From positions 1,860,001 through 1,924,000 of the forward strand of contig OZ244909.1 in the NCBI GenBank assembly GCA_965221725.1: a DNA stretch of 64,000 nt, read 5' to 3'. Shown here piece after piece: positions 25,767-34,274 of this stretch (position 1 is the first letter of the stretch; every line of letters starts with the position of its first letter). Under the pieces are notes generated by a model. That model searched no databases and was not told where the DNA came from. It worked only from the letters and a program-made list of their open reading frames with translations. The position numbers were made by a program, and so were the translations under genes. The DNA comes from HK1 sp965221725 (GTDB taxonomy: Bacteria > Pseudomonadota > Gammaproteobacteria > HK1).

Positions 25767-26135
25767 TCAGCCCCCCGCCATGCCGCAGGCGCCGCAGGTG
25801 CCGGCGCCGCCGGTGGCCTGGAAGACGTTGTTGAACACGAAGGTCGAGCCGGTTTCGCGGGTAACGAAATCGATCTCGACCCCCCTGAGGTAGTTGAGCG
25901 CCACCGCGTCGACGTAGATGCGGTACCCGTCTCCGTCGTAGACGCGATCGTAGTCGGTGCGCCGATCCGTGAATGTCATCCCGTAGGTCATGCCCGCGCA
26001 GCCGCCGCCGGCCACGTAGATGCGCACGGCCTCGATGTCGTCGTCTTCCACCCCGGAGATGAGGCGCTGGAACTGCTCGCCCGCGACGGCGCTGACCTTG
26101 ACGTCGCTCTCGGACAATGTGCTGAGGTATTCCAT
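25767..26135 (-). CDS. A-type iron-sulfur carrier (HesB/IscA-like), CxxC variant
   Basis: 122 residues, second HesB/IscA-family protein of the window. Cys46 in VAGGGCAGMTYGM is the first ligand. The C-terminus reads GTCGACGMAGG, so the usual CGC pair is replaced by C114-G-A-C117 (CxxC). The family's Phe/Tyr block (YVDAVALNYLRGVEIDF) is intact. AGGAGA precedes ATG 26135. Rubredoxin starts upstream on the same strand, with 61 bp between its stop and this start, so the two could be co-transcribed. Function may be cluster transfer to a specific client rather than the general IscA role. Confidence 0.85.
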   Translation of the reverse strand: MEYLSTLSESDVKVSAVAGEQFQRLISGVEDDDIEAVRIYVAGGGCAGMTYGMTFTDRRTDYDRVYDGDGYRIYVDAVALNYLRGVEIDFVTRETGSTFVFNNVFQATGGAGTCGACGMAGG

Positions 26136-26196
26136 CTGACTCTCCTGCTGGCTCTCCTGCTACCGCGGCGGATGCCTCATCCGCCGCGGGTTCGCG

Positions 26197-26361
26197 TCAG
26201 ACCTCGACCATTTCGAAGTCTTCCTTGCGCGCCCCGCAATCGGGACAGACCCAGTTCGGCGAGACGTCCTCCCACTTCGTTCCGGGGGCGATCCCTTCCT
26301 CCGGCAGGCCATCCGCTTCGTTGTAGACGAACCCGCAGATGACGCACATGTAGGATTTCAT
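26197..26361 (-). CDS. rubredoxin
   Basis: 54 residues, complete rubredoxin. The Fe(Cys)4 site is formed by CVICGF near residues 6-9 and CPDCGA near 39-42, with the conserved aromatic and PGT/WVCP core (GIAPGTKWEDVSPNWV). It is a small cytoplasmic electron carrier. GGAGGAGA before ATG 26361 is an excellent ribosome binding site. It is divergent from hemL, an arrangement I recall from other gammaproteobacteria. Confidence 0.97.
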   Translation of the reverse strand: MKSYMCVICGFVYNEADGLPEEGIAPGTKWEDVSPNWVCPDCGARKEDFEMVEV

Positions 26362-26528
26362 CGGTGTCTCTCCTCCCCGGGGCGCGTGTGCTGAATGAGA
26401 TTGGAAATTCTCGCATGTTCCCCGATGCAGGTGTACCGAAAGCGCGACGCGTTCATACTTGCCGGCCTTGTCCGTGAGCCGGGGTCGGGTGAGCCGACTC
26501 CACCGATCCGGACCACAGGGAGGTCGAC

Positions 26529-27821
26529 ATGACAAGCTCATCGCGAGAGTTCGAACGCGCACGCCAGCGCATCCCCGGCGGGGTCAACTCACCCGTGCGC
26601 GCATTCCGGGCGGTCGGTGGCGCCCCCGTCTTCTTCGAGCGGGCCGAGGGGGCGCTGCTCTTCGACATCGACTCGAAGCGTTACGTGGACTACGTGGGCA
26701 CCTGGGGGCCGGCGGTCGTCGGGCATACCCACCCCCGGGTGGTCGAGGCGGTGCGCAAGGCGGCCGAGCGGGGGCTGAGCTTCGGCGCCCCCACTGTGCT
26801 GGAAACGGAGATGGCCGAGCGGGTATGCGCCCTCGTCCCCTCCATGGACAAGGTCCGCATGGTGAGTTCCGGCACGGAGGCGACGTTGAGCGCCATCCGG
26901 CTCGCCCGGGGGTTCACCGGCCGGGACGCCATCGTGAAGTTCGAGGGGTGCTACCACGGACACGGCGACTCGCTGCTGGTGAAGGCGGGCTCCGGCGCGC
27001 TCACCTTCGGAGTGCCGACCTCGCCCGGCGTCCCCGCCGCGCTCGCCGAGCACACGCTGACGCTGACCTTCAACGATGCCGACGGCGTACGCGATGCGTT
27101 CGCAAAGCTCGGCGAGCGCATCGCCGGGGTGATCGTGGAACCCATCGCCGGGAACATGAACTGCGTGCCGCCGGCGCCGGGTTTTCTGGAGACGTTGCGG
27201 GCGTGCTGCGACGAGCACGCAGCGGTGCTCATCTTCGACGAGGTCATGACCGGGTTCCGGGTCGCGCCCGGCGGCGCCCAGGCGCTGTACGGGGTCCGTC
27301 CGGATCTGACGACGCTGGGCAAGGTGATCGGTGGCGGCATGCCGGTGGGCGCGTTTGGCGGGCGGGGCGACATCATGGACCACCTCGCGCCGGACGGCCC
27401 CGTGTATCAGGCCGGCACCCTCTCGGGGAACCCGATCGCGATGACCGCCGGCCTGACCACGCTGGAACTCATCGGCGAGGCCGGCTTTCACGAACGTCTG
27501 GCCGCGACCACCGCCCACCTTGTGAACGGCCTGCGCGAACGCGCGGCGACGGCCGGGGTCGGGCTGGCCACGAACCATGTCTGCGGCATGTTCGGGCTGT
27601 TCTTCACCGACGCCGACACGGTGACCGGGTTCGCCGACGTGATGGCATGCGACACCGAGCGCTTCGCGCGATTCTTCCACGCAATGCTCGCGGAAGGGGT
27701 ATACCTCGCGCCGTCCGCGTTCGAGGCCGGCTTCGTGTCGAGCGCGCACGACGACGAGCACCTTGATGCCACCTTCCGCGCCGCGGAGCGGGCCTTCGAG
27801 GCCGCCGCAGGCCGGGCGTAA
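26529..27821 (+). CDS. hemL: glutamate-1-semialdehyde 2,1-aminomutase
   Basis: 430 residues, standard HemL length. This PLP enzyme converts glutamate-1-semialdehyde to 5-aminolevulinate in the C5 haem pathway. The PLP Lys is residue 265 in TTLGKVIGGGMPVGAFGG; other hallmarks are IPGGVNSPVRAF at the N-terminus, GCYHGHGDSLLVKAGSGALT, and DEVMTGFRV. GGGAGG before ATG 26529 supports the start. It is divergent from rubredoxin across a 167-bp intergenic region. Confidence 0.97.
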   Translation: MTSSSREFERARQRIPGGVNSPVRAFRAVGGAPVFFERAEGALLFDIDSKRYVDYVGTWGPAVVGHTHPRVVEAVRKAAERGLSFGAPTVLETEMAERVCALVPSMDKVRMVSSGTEATLSAIRLARGFTGRDAIVKFEGCYHGHGDSLLVKAGSGALTFGVPTSPGVPAALAEHTLTLTFNDADGVRDAFAKLGERIAGVIVEPIAGNMNCVPPAPGFLETLRACCDEHAAVLIFDEVMTGFRVAPGGAQALYGVRPDLTTLGKVIGGGMPVGAFGGRGDIMDHLAPDGPVYQAGTLSGNPIAMTAGLTTLELIGEAGFHERLAATTAHLVNGLRERAATAGVGLATNHVCGMFGLFFTDADTVTGFADVMACDTERFARFFHAMLAEGVYLAPSAFEAGFVSSAHDDEHLDATFRAAERAFEAAAGRA

Positions 27822-28205
27822 GGACCCTGACCGAAATTTCCCGCCTCATCGACCCCAGTCCCGCTCCGAACCGGAGGCACCGGCGCGTCGAGGGGAAAAA
27901 CCATGTCTGGCCAGGCCCGGGCGACACCAGGCCGGGGCGAGCGTCAGGACTCGTTTTTTGTCCGGCAGCGGTTGATGTGAGCGCGTCCAACGGGTCATTT
28001 CGGGGGAGAGTTTCGTTGTCTGGGTGTCGGTTCGGGCCGCATGGAGCTGCTTTCGACGGCATTGAGGGCATCTGCGCACCGGTCGTCGGCACTCGCTCCC
28101 GACAAAAAAATGGTCCTGCGGCGAGCGTGGGATGGCGTGACTCTTTCCGATAAAGTACGGCGCCCGCTGCGGCCCGGACGCGGCCTGAAACACGACGGAC
28201 CCCTC
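27822..28205. other. intergenic region hemL to DAHP synthase
   Basis: 384 bp with no convincing gene. It holds a T6 run at 27953-27958 preceded by weak pairing potential, an A7 run at 28104-28110 and GATAAAGTA at 28149-28157, which may be a -10 element for the downstream gene. A 25-codon frame from ATG 27903 after GAGGGGAAAAACC ends SFFVRQRLM; it was considered as a leader peptide and not accepted. Confidence 0.4.
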
Positions 28206-29270
28206 ATGCGCTACGACACGGATGACCTTCGCATCGCGTCCATCGACGATGTGGTAACGCCGGCGGTGCTCCTCGACGAACTCCCGCTCTCCGACCGGAC
28301 CTCCCGCCGCATCTTCGAGACCCGCCAGGCGATCCACCGGATTCTGGCCGGCGAGGACGACCGCCTGCTCGTCATCGCCGGGCCGTGCTCCATCCACGAT
28401 CCGGCCGCGGCGCTGGAGTACGGGGCGCGCCTGCTGGAACCGCGCCGCTCCCTCGCCGACCGGCTCCTGGTGATCATGCGGGTGTACTTCGAGAAGCCGC
28501 GCACCACGGTCGGGTGGAAGGGGCTGATCAACGACCCCGACCTCGACGGCAGCTTCGACATCAACCGGGGCCTGCGCGTCGCGCGCCGCCTGCTCCTCGA
28601 CCTCAACGACGCCGGCATGCCCGCCGGGGTCGAGTTCCTCGACCTCATCACCCCGCAGTACGTCGCGGACCTCATCAGTTGGGGGGCGATCGGGGCGCGC
28701 ACCACGGAGAGTCAGGTGCATCGCGAGATGGCCTCGGGGCTGTCCTGTCCGGTCGGGTTCAAGAACGGCACCGGCGGCAGCGTCGGGCTCGCGGTCGACG
28801 CGGTCGGCGCCGCGCGGCACTCCCACGTATTCCTCTCGCTGACGAAGGATGCGCGCTCCGGAATCTTCAGGACCGCGGGCAACGAGGACGCGCACATCAT
28901 CCTGCGCGGCGGGGGTGGGACGCCGAATTACGCCTCCTCGCACGTCCGCGCGGCGGCCGAACGGCTGGAAGCAGCCGGCCACGCGCCCCGGGTGATGGTG
29001 GACTTCAGCCACGCGAACAGTGCCAAGCAGTACGAGCGCCAGCGCGTCGTCTGCCGCGACATCGCCGCGCAGGTCGCGGCCGGGGAGGACGCGGTGATGG
29101 GGGTGATGATCGAGAGCCACCTGATGGCCGGGCGCCAGGATGTCGTCGAGGGGCAGCCGCTCGTCTACGGGCAGAGCATCACCGACGCCTGCATCGGCTG
29201 GGAGGATACGGCGGAGATGCTGGAGGAACTCGCCGAAGCGGTCGCAACGCGACGCACGCACCGGACGTAG
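28206..29270 (+). CDS. 3-deoxy-7-phosphoheptulonate synthase (class I DAHP synthase)
   Basis: 354 residues, AroF/AroG/AroH type. It condenses phosphoenolpyruvate and erythrose-4-phosphate at the entry to aromatic biosynthesis. Motifs: LLVIAGPCSIHDP, MRVYFEKPRTTVGWKGLINDP, GARTTESQVHREMASGLSCPVGFKNGT, and DFSHANS near the C-terminus, which binds metal. ATG 28206 aligns with the MxYxxDDLRI opening of E. coli AroG; the frame is open for 55 codons upstream but reads non-coding. Feedback specificity (Phe, Tyr or Trp) cannot be told by eye, so no letter is given. Confidence 0.95.
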   Translation: MRYDTDDLRIASIDDVVTPAVLLDELPLSDRTSRRIFETRQAIHRILAGEDDRLLVIAGPCSIHDPAAALEYGARLLEPRRSLADRLLVIMRVYFEKPRTTVGWKGLINDPDLDGSFDINRGLRVARRLLLDLNDAGMPAGVEFLDLITPQYVADLISWGAIGARTTESQVHREMASGLSCPVGFKNGTGGSVGLAVDAVGAARHSHVFLSLTKDARSGIFRTAGNEDAHIILRGGGGTPNYASSHVRAAAERLEAAGHAPRVMVDFSHANSAKQYERQRVVCRDIAAQVAAGEDAVMGVMIESHLMAGRQDVVEGQPLVYGQSITDACIGWEDTAEMLEELAEAVATRRTHRT

Positions 29271-29362
29271 GCCCGGCTTCCCACCAGCTCCCGGCCGGGA
29301 TCGGAGAACCGCTCAGGCTCGCAAGGCTCCGGCCACCCCGCCGGGCGGGATGTGAGCCCCTG

Positions 29363-29629
29363 CTACCAGTCGGCGAGCTGCTCGGTGGGGATGGCGGAAT
29401 CCTCGAGCATGATCGGGATCCCGTCGTCGACGCGGTAGACGGTACGGCCATCGCTCGTGACCAGCGCCTCGTCGAGCGGGGCGTCCACCACCGCGCCGTG
29501 CATGTGCTTCACATGGCCCTCGGCAATGGCGCGGTTCAGCACGGCGAGCTTCTGCTTTCCGAGCATTCGCACCGACACCTTGGTGATCGGGCAGACCAGA
29601 ATCTCGAGAAGCTTCGGATCGACACTCAT
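29363..29629 (-). CDS. Trm112-family protein, extended form
   Basis: 88 residues; bacterial Trm112/YcaR proteins are usually about 60. The opening DPKLLEILVCPIT and the ending YRVDDGIPIMLEDSAI are typical. The second Cys of the usual CPxC knuckle is absent (CPIT), and a middle insert of about 25 residues replaces the second zinc-ligand region. The family acts as small folding or activating partner of methyltransferases or stands alone. GGGAG precedes ATG 29629. It is followed on the minus strand, after an apparent gap, by nothing nearer than the convergent DAHP synthase gene. Confidence 0.8.
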   Translation of the reverse strand: MSVDPKLLEILVCPITKVSVRMLGKQKLAVLNRAIAEGHVKHMHGAVVDAPLDEALVTSDGRTVYRVDDGIPIMLEDSAIPTEQLADW

Positions 29630-29747
29630 CGCTTGCTCCCGACTGCTCCGACATCCACCGCGGCGTCCAATGGTGCGGGCCGCCTGCGACGAGTTCGCAC
29701 CGCCGCCGGGGCCGGCGCGGTGTCAGCCAACCGCGAACGGCCGTCGG

Positions 29748-29999
29748 TCATCGCGCCGCGCCGCTCCCACCATCACGACGCGATGGGACGGGATCGTACC
29801 CACTGGTGCCGAACGGATGGCAGCGCGCGACGCGTCGCGCGGCAAGCCACCCACCCCGCAGCAGACCATGCTCGCGGAACGCCTCGATCGCGTAGCTGGA
29901 GCACGTCGGCAGGTGGCGACAACGGGGCGGCATGAGCGGCGACAACACAAGCTGATAGAGCCGCACCGCGCCCGCCGCGATGTGCGCGGGGCGGATCAT
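29748..29999 (-). CDS. yidD: membrane protein insertion efficiency factor YidD
   Basis: 83 residues, within the normal 70-85 range. The core LYQLVLSPLMPPRCRHLPTCSSYAIEA and CHPFGTSGYDPVP is the YidD signature with its conserved Cys residues. YidD helps inner-membrane protein insertion alongside YidC. In most genomes it lies between rnpA and yidC; here it is isolated, upstream of a Trm112-like gene on the same strand. ATG 29999 gives the conserved start; a longer frame runs upstream but is repeat-rich intergenic DNA. Confidence 0.9.
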   Translation of the reverse strand: MIRPAHIAAGAVRLYQLVLSPLMPPRCRHLPTCSSYAIEAFREHGLLRGGWLAARRVARCHPFGTSGYDPVPSRRDGGSGAAR

Positions 30000-30530
30000 G
30001 CGGCGCTGCCTGCGGACCGCCGGCACCATCCGGGGGTGCTGTTCGCAAGGACCGATGTGCATCGCATGCGTCCCGCTTCCTTCGGGGTCAAAGGTCGAGC
30101 TACCGCCCTGCACTATATCGCACGGGGGCGGGAATCGGGGTGCGCGCCGGCCGGCCACCGGCCCGGAACGGCGGCACACCGACGCTCCGGGCTACCGGGG
30201 CCAACCCGGGCCACCGGGGGGCCACAACCGGGCGACACCCGGGTAGCGATGCCCGCCAAATCGGAGCATGACTTCGAAATCGCCCGGAATGGACGTTGCG
30301 GAGGTCGAAATCTCGCTGGAATCGCACTACGCGACGGCGGCTCGGAACGCCGGCAGGAATCCCCGACACCTGAGCCACACTCATGCAGCGGCAGCCGGAA
30401 AGCCCTATGCTTTGCCGACGGCGCCGGCAGACCCGGTTCGAGCTCGACCGAGCCGAGCCATCGGCCACTCAATGGCCATACCCGGGCCATAGCCGGGCCA
30501 TACCCGGGCCACGCACAGGGAGCGATTTCG
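30000..30530. other. repeat-rich intergenic region
   Basis: 531 bp without a believable gene. It contains GC-rich direct repeats built on CCCGGGCCA at about 30188-30245 and again at 30475-30515 (CCATACCCGGGCCA units), and one inverted copy of the family D repeat at 30275-30365. The block may have formed by repeat expansion; its 3' end abuts the GST gene's ribosome binding site. Confidence 0.6.
30275..30365 (-). repeat. dispersed extragenic repeat, family D copy (inverted)
   Basis: Contains GGAATCGCACTACGCGACGG at 30319-30338 and ends CGGCAGGAATCCCCG. Its reverse complement aligns with 17110-17230 and with 55880-55990. Non-coding. Confidence 0.55.
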
Positions 30531-31151
30531 ATGCTGAAGATCCTCGGACGCCGTACCTCGGGCAACGTGATGAAGCCGCTGTGGGCGGCCGACGAACTCG
30601 GCCTCGACTACGAACAGGTGGACATCGGCGGCAAGTTCGGCGGGAACCGGGAGCCCGACTACCTCGCGCTGAACCCGACCGGACTGGTGCCCACGCTGGT
30701 CGAGGACGACATTGTCATCTGGGAGTCGAACGCGATGACCCGCTATCTCTGCGCGAAGTACGGGCGCGGCTCACTCTGCCCGGCCGACCCCCGGGCGCAC
30801 GCTGTCGCCGACACCTGGATGGACTGGCAGCAGACGGTCTGCGCGCCCATGATGCGCCCGGTGTTCTGGGGGCTCGTACGCACCCCGGAAGCGGAGCGGG
30901 ACCACGAGGAGATCAACGCCGGCATCGAGCTCGGCGGCGAGGTCTGGGGCATGCTCGACCGCCACCTCGCGAACCACCCCTTCGTGGCCGGGGACACGCT
31001 CACCATGGGCGACATTCCCATCGGCCCGCAGGCCCATCGCTGGCTCAACCTGGTGGACCAGCGCCCGCCGATGCCGAACCTGGAGGCATGGTACCAGCGC
31101 CTCACCGAGCGCCCCGCGTTCCGCAAGAACGTGATGATCCCGATCGAGTAG
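30531..31151 (+). CDS. glutathione S-transferase family protein
   Basis: 206 residues: N-terminal thioredoxin-like domain (1-80) with SGNVMKPLWAADELGL and LNPTGLVPTLVEDD, the latter holding the cis-Pro, then IWESNAMTRYLCAKYG, which binds the gamma-glutamyl part of glutathione through ESNA. The C-terminal helical domain (90-206) has FVAGDTLTMGDIPIG, the family N-capping box. The active residue near the N-terminus is probably Ser10 in RRTSGNV. Such GSTs detoxify electrophiles or serve specialised catabolic steps. It stands alone, followed by a toxin-antitoxin pair. Confidence 0.9.
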   Translation: MLKILGRRTSGNVMKPLWAADELGLDYEQVDIGGKFGGNREPDYLALNPTGLVPTLVEDDIVIWESNAMTRYLCAKYGRGSLCPADPRAHAVADTWMDWQQTVCAPMMRPVFWGLVRTPEAERDHEEINAGIELGGEVWGMLDRHLANHPFVAGDTLTMGDIPIGPQAHRWLNLVDQRPPMPNLEAWYQRLTERPAFRKNVMIPIE

Positions 31152-31348
31152 AGTCTACCCACCCCGAGCCGGCTCACCGGCGGTGTCGCGTGAACTCGTG
31201 GACGCTCATTCCGCGGCAAGACCCCATCCTCGTTCCCGGATGTCATTCCAGCCCTGCAATCCAGCGGATGAATGGGCGCGATCCAGGGTGGATGCTCCTT
31301 GTCGCACCGTGTTTGCGAAGAGCGATCCTTACATCGAACCGCCCAATA

Positions 31349-31378
31349 ATGATATCGTTTTCCAAGATCCGATATCAT
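31349..31378 (+). promoter_or_regulatory. palindromic operator of the downstream toxin-antitoxin pair
   Basis: ATGATATCG (31349-31357) and its exact inverse CGATATCAT (31370-31378) are separated by 12 bp and end 15 bp before the antitoxin start. The stretch is AT-rich against the local background. RHH antitoxins usually bind such inverted repeats over their own promoter. Confidence 0.65.
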
Positions 31379-31392
31379 ACGAGGTGAACGAC

Positions 31393-31638
31393 ATGCCCCG
31401 CACGATCATCAACCTGCCCGATGAAGACAAGATGTGGCTCGACGGTCAGGCTCGGGCGAAACGGGTGCCCATGACCGAAGTCGTACGCCAGGCCGTGCGC
31501 GAATACCGGGCACGATATGACGCCAGGGGGCCGAGCCGGCTGCAGGAGCTGCTCGGGCGAACCAGCGGATGCTGGACGCACGGCGACGGGCTCGACTACC
31601 AGGATGCGGCGCGGAACGAGTGGGAGCGACGCGGGTGA
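31393..31638 (+). CDS. ribbon-helix-helix antitoxin (VapB-type)
   Basis: 81 residues. Residues 3-8 give the beta strand (RTIINL), followed by two helices (DKMWLDGQARAKRVPMTEVVRQAVREYRARY), the standard RHH DNA-binding fold. The remainder (GPSRLQELLGRTSGCW...) would wrap the toxin. It overlaps the PIN-domain toxin start by 4 bp (GTGA), a typical antitoxin-toxin coupling. An inverted repeat right upstream is the likely autoregulatory site. Confidence 0.85.
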   Translation: MPRTIINLPDEDKMWLDGQARAKRVPMTEVVRQAVREYRARYDARGPSRLQELLGRTSGCWTHGDGLDYQDAARNEWERRG

Positions 31639-32039
31639 GGTGGCTGCTCGATTCGGTCATCCTCATCGACCACTTCAACGGCGTCGGCGCGGCGACCCGG
31701 TTCATCATCGAGGAGAGCGCAGACATCGCACTGTCTCCGGTGACCCGCGCGGAAGTCCTGACCGGTTTCACCGACGACCATCGCCCTCTGGCGGCGGAGC
31801 TGCTCGATCAGTTTCCGACCCTTGCCGTCACGGCTCCGGAAGCCGATCTCGCGGCGAAACTCCGCCGCTCTGAAGGTTGGCGGCTCCCCGATGCGCTGCA
31901 GGCGGCGGTGGCCCGCCACAACCTGCTCGATCTCGTCACGCGGAACACGAAGGACTTTCCGCCGGAGCGGTACGGCTTCGTGACGGTGCCGTACGCGATC
32001 GGGCCATCTGCAAGCACTCACCAACCGACGCGCCAGTGA
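31635..32039 (+). CDS. PIN-domain toxin (VapC-type ribonuclease)
   Basis: 134 residues, GTG start overlapping the antitoxin stop. PIN acidic residues: Asp in LLDSVILIDHF near residue 5-12, Glu in SPVTRAEVLTGF near 40, and Asp/Asp in LPDALQAAVARHN and TRNTKDFP near 90-113. VapC toxins cleave initiator tRNA or rRNA; targets cannot be predicted here. The frame is intact and its Asp/Glu quartet looks complete, so the toxin is probably active. Confidence 0.88.
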   Translation: MRWLLDSVILIDHFNGVGAATRFIIEESADIALSPVTRAEVLTGFTDDHRPLAAELLDQFPTLAVTAPEADLAAKLRRSEGWRLPDALQAAVARHNLLDLVTRNTKDFPPERYGFVTVPYAIGPSASTHQPTRQ

Positions 32040-32104
32040 CACCGATCTCCGATCCCTTTCGCGGTGCGGATGCATCCGGCACGCCTGGTCGAGCCGCACG
32101 GGTG

Positions 32105-33874
32105 ATGCCGTCATCCGGCCCCGCCGGTGGCGCGGACCACATCCCGCACGCCCCGCTCCGACCGCCCTCGACGGTGATGCGTCTCGCGCGGATGGGGGCG
32201 TTCCACCCCACGCGGGTGAGCTTCGTGCGCACGCTGGTGCGCCGCATGGCGCGCGAGCGGTGGCGCATCGAACGCGAGCGCTTCAACCTCGACGCGCAAG
32301 GCTACGGCGATGTGGTCTATCGCGTCGTCACTCCGGCCGGAACGCTGCGGTTCGTGGCCTTCTCGAACCGACTCGACCCGCGCGAGCGCACCGATCGGGT
32401 CATCGCGACCCGGTGGGACACCACCTTCGTGCTGACCGCTTCGAGGGTCGACGAAGCGCTGCTCGCGGACTACCGGGAGAACGTCCCGTTGCAGGAAGCG
32501 GGCCGGTGCCACCCGTTCGACCTGGTGCTGTCGCGCGCAAACCGGAGCGTGCGGCTCTTCGAGCATGTGGTGGACTGCCTCGCGGACGGGCGCCAGCCAG
32601 CGTTCACCAGGCTCGCCGAGGTCGGCTATCTGATGCGCACCACTGCGGTCTACGGCAACGGCAAGTTCGGGGTCGGCGATTTCGAGGCGGTGCGGGCGGG
32701 CGGCATATTCTCGCTCCCGTTCCAGGCCGAGATGCTCGCCGTCTACCTCGCGCGGCTGCTCAGCTTCGATCTGGTCGAGCACATTGCCCGGGCGCGGGCG
32801 CCGGATCGGGCCGTCGCGCTGGAGCCGCGGGTGGCGCGCGATCTCGGCGTCGGCAACGCGACAGGGCTCGGGATGGCACCGTTTCTCGTCACCCACCCGA
32901 GGCTTCTCGACCGCTGGATGCACGGGCGGGAGCTGGGGCTGGCACGAGTGCGGGCGGTGGAACGCACGGAGCCGTGGCGCGTGACGCGGTTCGCCGATCT
33001 CCTCCAGCGCGCCCGACGCCACGTCGCCGAGTGGCGCACCGACGATGCGCGTCAGTCGGCGCGTATCGACGCGCTGGCGGCCGGGCTCGAGTGGCTGTCC
33101 GCGTGGAACGAAACGGCCGGGCTCGCGGACCGGCCGACGCCGTGGGACGCGACGATGCGGGCGGCCGAGTCCCGCGGATGCGTGGAGCTGGAGGAGATGA
33201 CGCTGAGCCTGCTGCTGGAACTCCATCCGGAGTTGGTCGATGCGCTCGAGAACGACACCGGGGCCGACGAGCGGCTCGCCACCGTTCCCGCGATGCGCGT
33301 GCATGAACTGATGACGTTGATCGAGCGGGACTACGGCTGGGCGCTCGACTTCGACTTCGACGACCCGAAGGAGCAGCACCGGTTCTGGTACTACTCGGAG
33401 GAGAAGGAAGAGCCGCGGCTCGGAGAGCGCTTCGGCGAACCCGGAGCCGAGCGCGAGTATCCGCTGCACGTGGCGCGGGACGTGCGCGAGCTGCATGCGG
33501 CACTGGGGGCGCTCGATCCGTCGTGGCGCGAACGCAGCGTCGCGGAGCTGCTGCTCACGCACCCGCGGCTGCGTCGCGCGGCCCGGCGCGTGCAATCCCT
33601 CGCCGGCGCCGGGTACGCGGAAATCCGCGACAACGTCATCGGCGAAGCCTGCCTGCCCATCGACATGCTGCGCTGCAAGCTCGCGATCTTCGGCGCGAAC
33701 AGGTTCGATCCGAAATCCGACCGCTGGACCCGAATCACCCTCTTCCAGGGCGCGCCGCTGCCCGCCGATCTGGGCCGGGAGGATGTGGACGACTGGGCGT
33801 TTCCGGTAATTGCGGTCGAGCCGCGCCGGGATGACACCGGGAGCGGGCCGATCTCCCTGATGCCGGCGGTCTGA
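32105..33874 (+). CDS. conserved hypothetical protein, about 590 residues
   Basis: I do not recognise a named family. 589 residues, soluble, Arg/Glu-rich. Notable blocks: VVTPAGTLRFVAFSNRLDPRERTDRVIATRWD near 65-105, TTAVYGNGKFGVGDF near 180, HELMTLIERDYGWALDFDFDDPKEQHRFWYYSEEKEEPRLGER near 400-440, and DNVIGEACLPIDMLRCKLAIFGANRFDPKSD near 515. These read like conserved catalytic or structural motifs, and the coding pattern is normal for the genome, so the gene is real. The start is uncertain: ATG 32105, ATG 32176 and later ATGs are possible. It lies 400 bp upstream of the DUF3726 gene on the same strand; a shared function with it is a guess. Confidence 0.75.
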   Translation: MPSSGPAGGADHIPHAPLRPPSTVMRLARMGAFHPTRVSFVRTLVRRMARERWRIERERFNLDAQGYGDVVYRVVTPAGTLRFVAFSNRLDPRERTDRVIATRWDTTFVLTASRVDEALLADYRENVPLQEAGRCHPFDLVLSRANRSVRLFEHVVDCLADGRQPAFTRLAEVGYLMRTTAVYGNGKFGVGDFEAVRAGGIFSLPFQAEMLAVYLARLLSFDLVEHIARARAPDRAVALEPRVARDLGVGNATGLGMAPFLVTHPRLLDRWMHGRELGLARVRAVERTEPWRVTRFADLLQRARRHVAEWRTDDARQSARIDALAAGLEWLSAWNETAGLADRPTPWDATMRAAESRGCVELEEMTLSLLLELHPELVDALENDTGADERLATVPAMRVHELMTLIERDYGWALDFDFDDPKEQHRFWYYSEEKEEPRLGERFGEPGAEREYPLHVARDVRELHAALGALDPSWRERSVAELLLTHPRLRRAARRVQSLAGAGYAEIRDNVIGEACLPIDMLRCKLAIFGANRFDPKSDRWTRITLFQGAPLPADLGREDVDDWAFPVIAVEPRRDDTGSGPISLMPAV

Positions 33875-34030
33875 GCCCGACGATACCGGCGAACGGGCGA
33901 TTTCACTTCCCCCCTGCAAAGCCCGCAGAAGGCGAGCTGTCCCCACCCTCCACGCTGCCGACAGGCCGGTAGGGGCCGTTCCGGCGGGTGTCGCGGTGAG
34001 GGAGGGGCAGGAAAGCGAGGCCGGACGGGT

Positions 34031-34081
34031 GTGGGGCCGGTGGGGGCGTGGGGCCGGCGGGGGTGTGGGGCCGGTGGGGGC
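34031..34081 (+). repeat. 17-bp tandem repeat
   Basis: Three units of GTGGGGCCGG(T/C)GGGGG(C/T) at 34031, 34048 and 34065, in the gap between two same-strand genes. G-run-rich on the plus strand, so G-quadruplex formation is possible. Confidence 0.85.
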
Positions 34082-34120
34082 GAGGTGACGGCAGGAGAGC
34101 GGCAATGGCGGTGATTCCGG

Positions 34121-34264
34121 CCCGGAAATTCCACCAATTCTCGGCCAGGGACCGGAGAACCGCTCGGGCTTGCACGGCTCCGGGTCAAGGGCCGGTGAGA
34201 AATGCGACCGAATTCTCGTTTCCTCCCCGTACGCCTTGATGCGCATTTCTCACCCCTTCGCGGA
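34121..34264 (+). mobile_element. MITE-like repeat element, family B copy 1
   Basis: Starts CCCGGAAATTCCACCAATTC and ends in a GCATTTCTCACC ... TTCGCG segment. Interior blocks GACCGGAGAACCG, GGCTCCGGGTCAAGGGCCGG and GCGACCGAATTCTCGTTTCC are repeated, inverted, at 54519-54667 with about 90 percent identity by eye. Non-coding. It ends about 10 bp before the GTG start of the DUF3726 gene, so it may carry that gene's promoter. Confidence 0.65.
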
Positions 34265-34274
34265 GCAAGCGCGC

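Noticed and set aside
27903..27980. 25-codon leader-like ORF upstream of DAHP synthase ending SFFVRQRLM
   Set aside because: Only two Phe codons, no convincing alternative hairpins, and the T-run falls inside the ORF. Not enough for a Phe attenuator.
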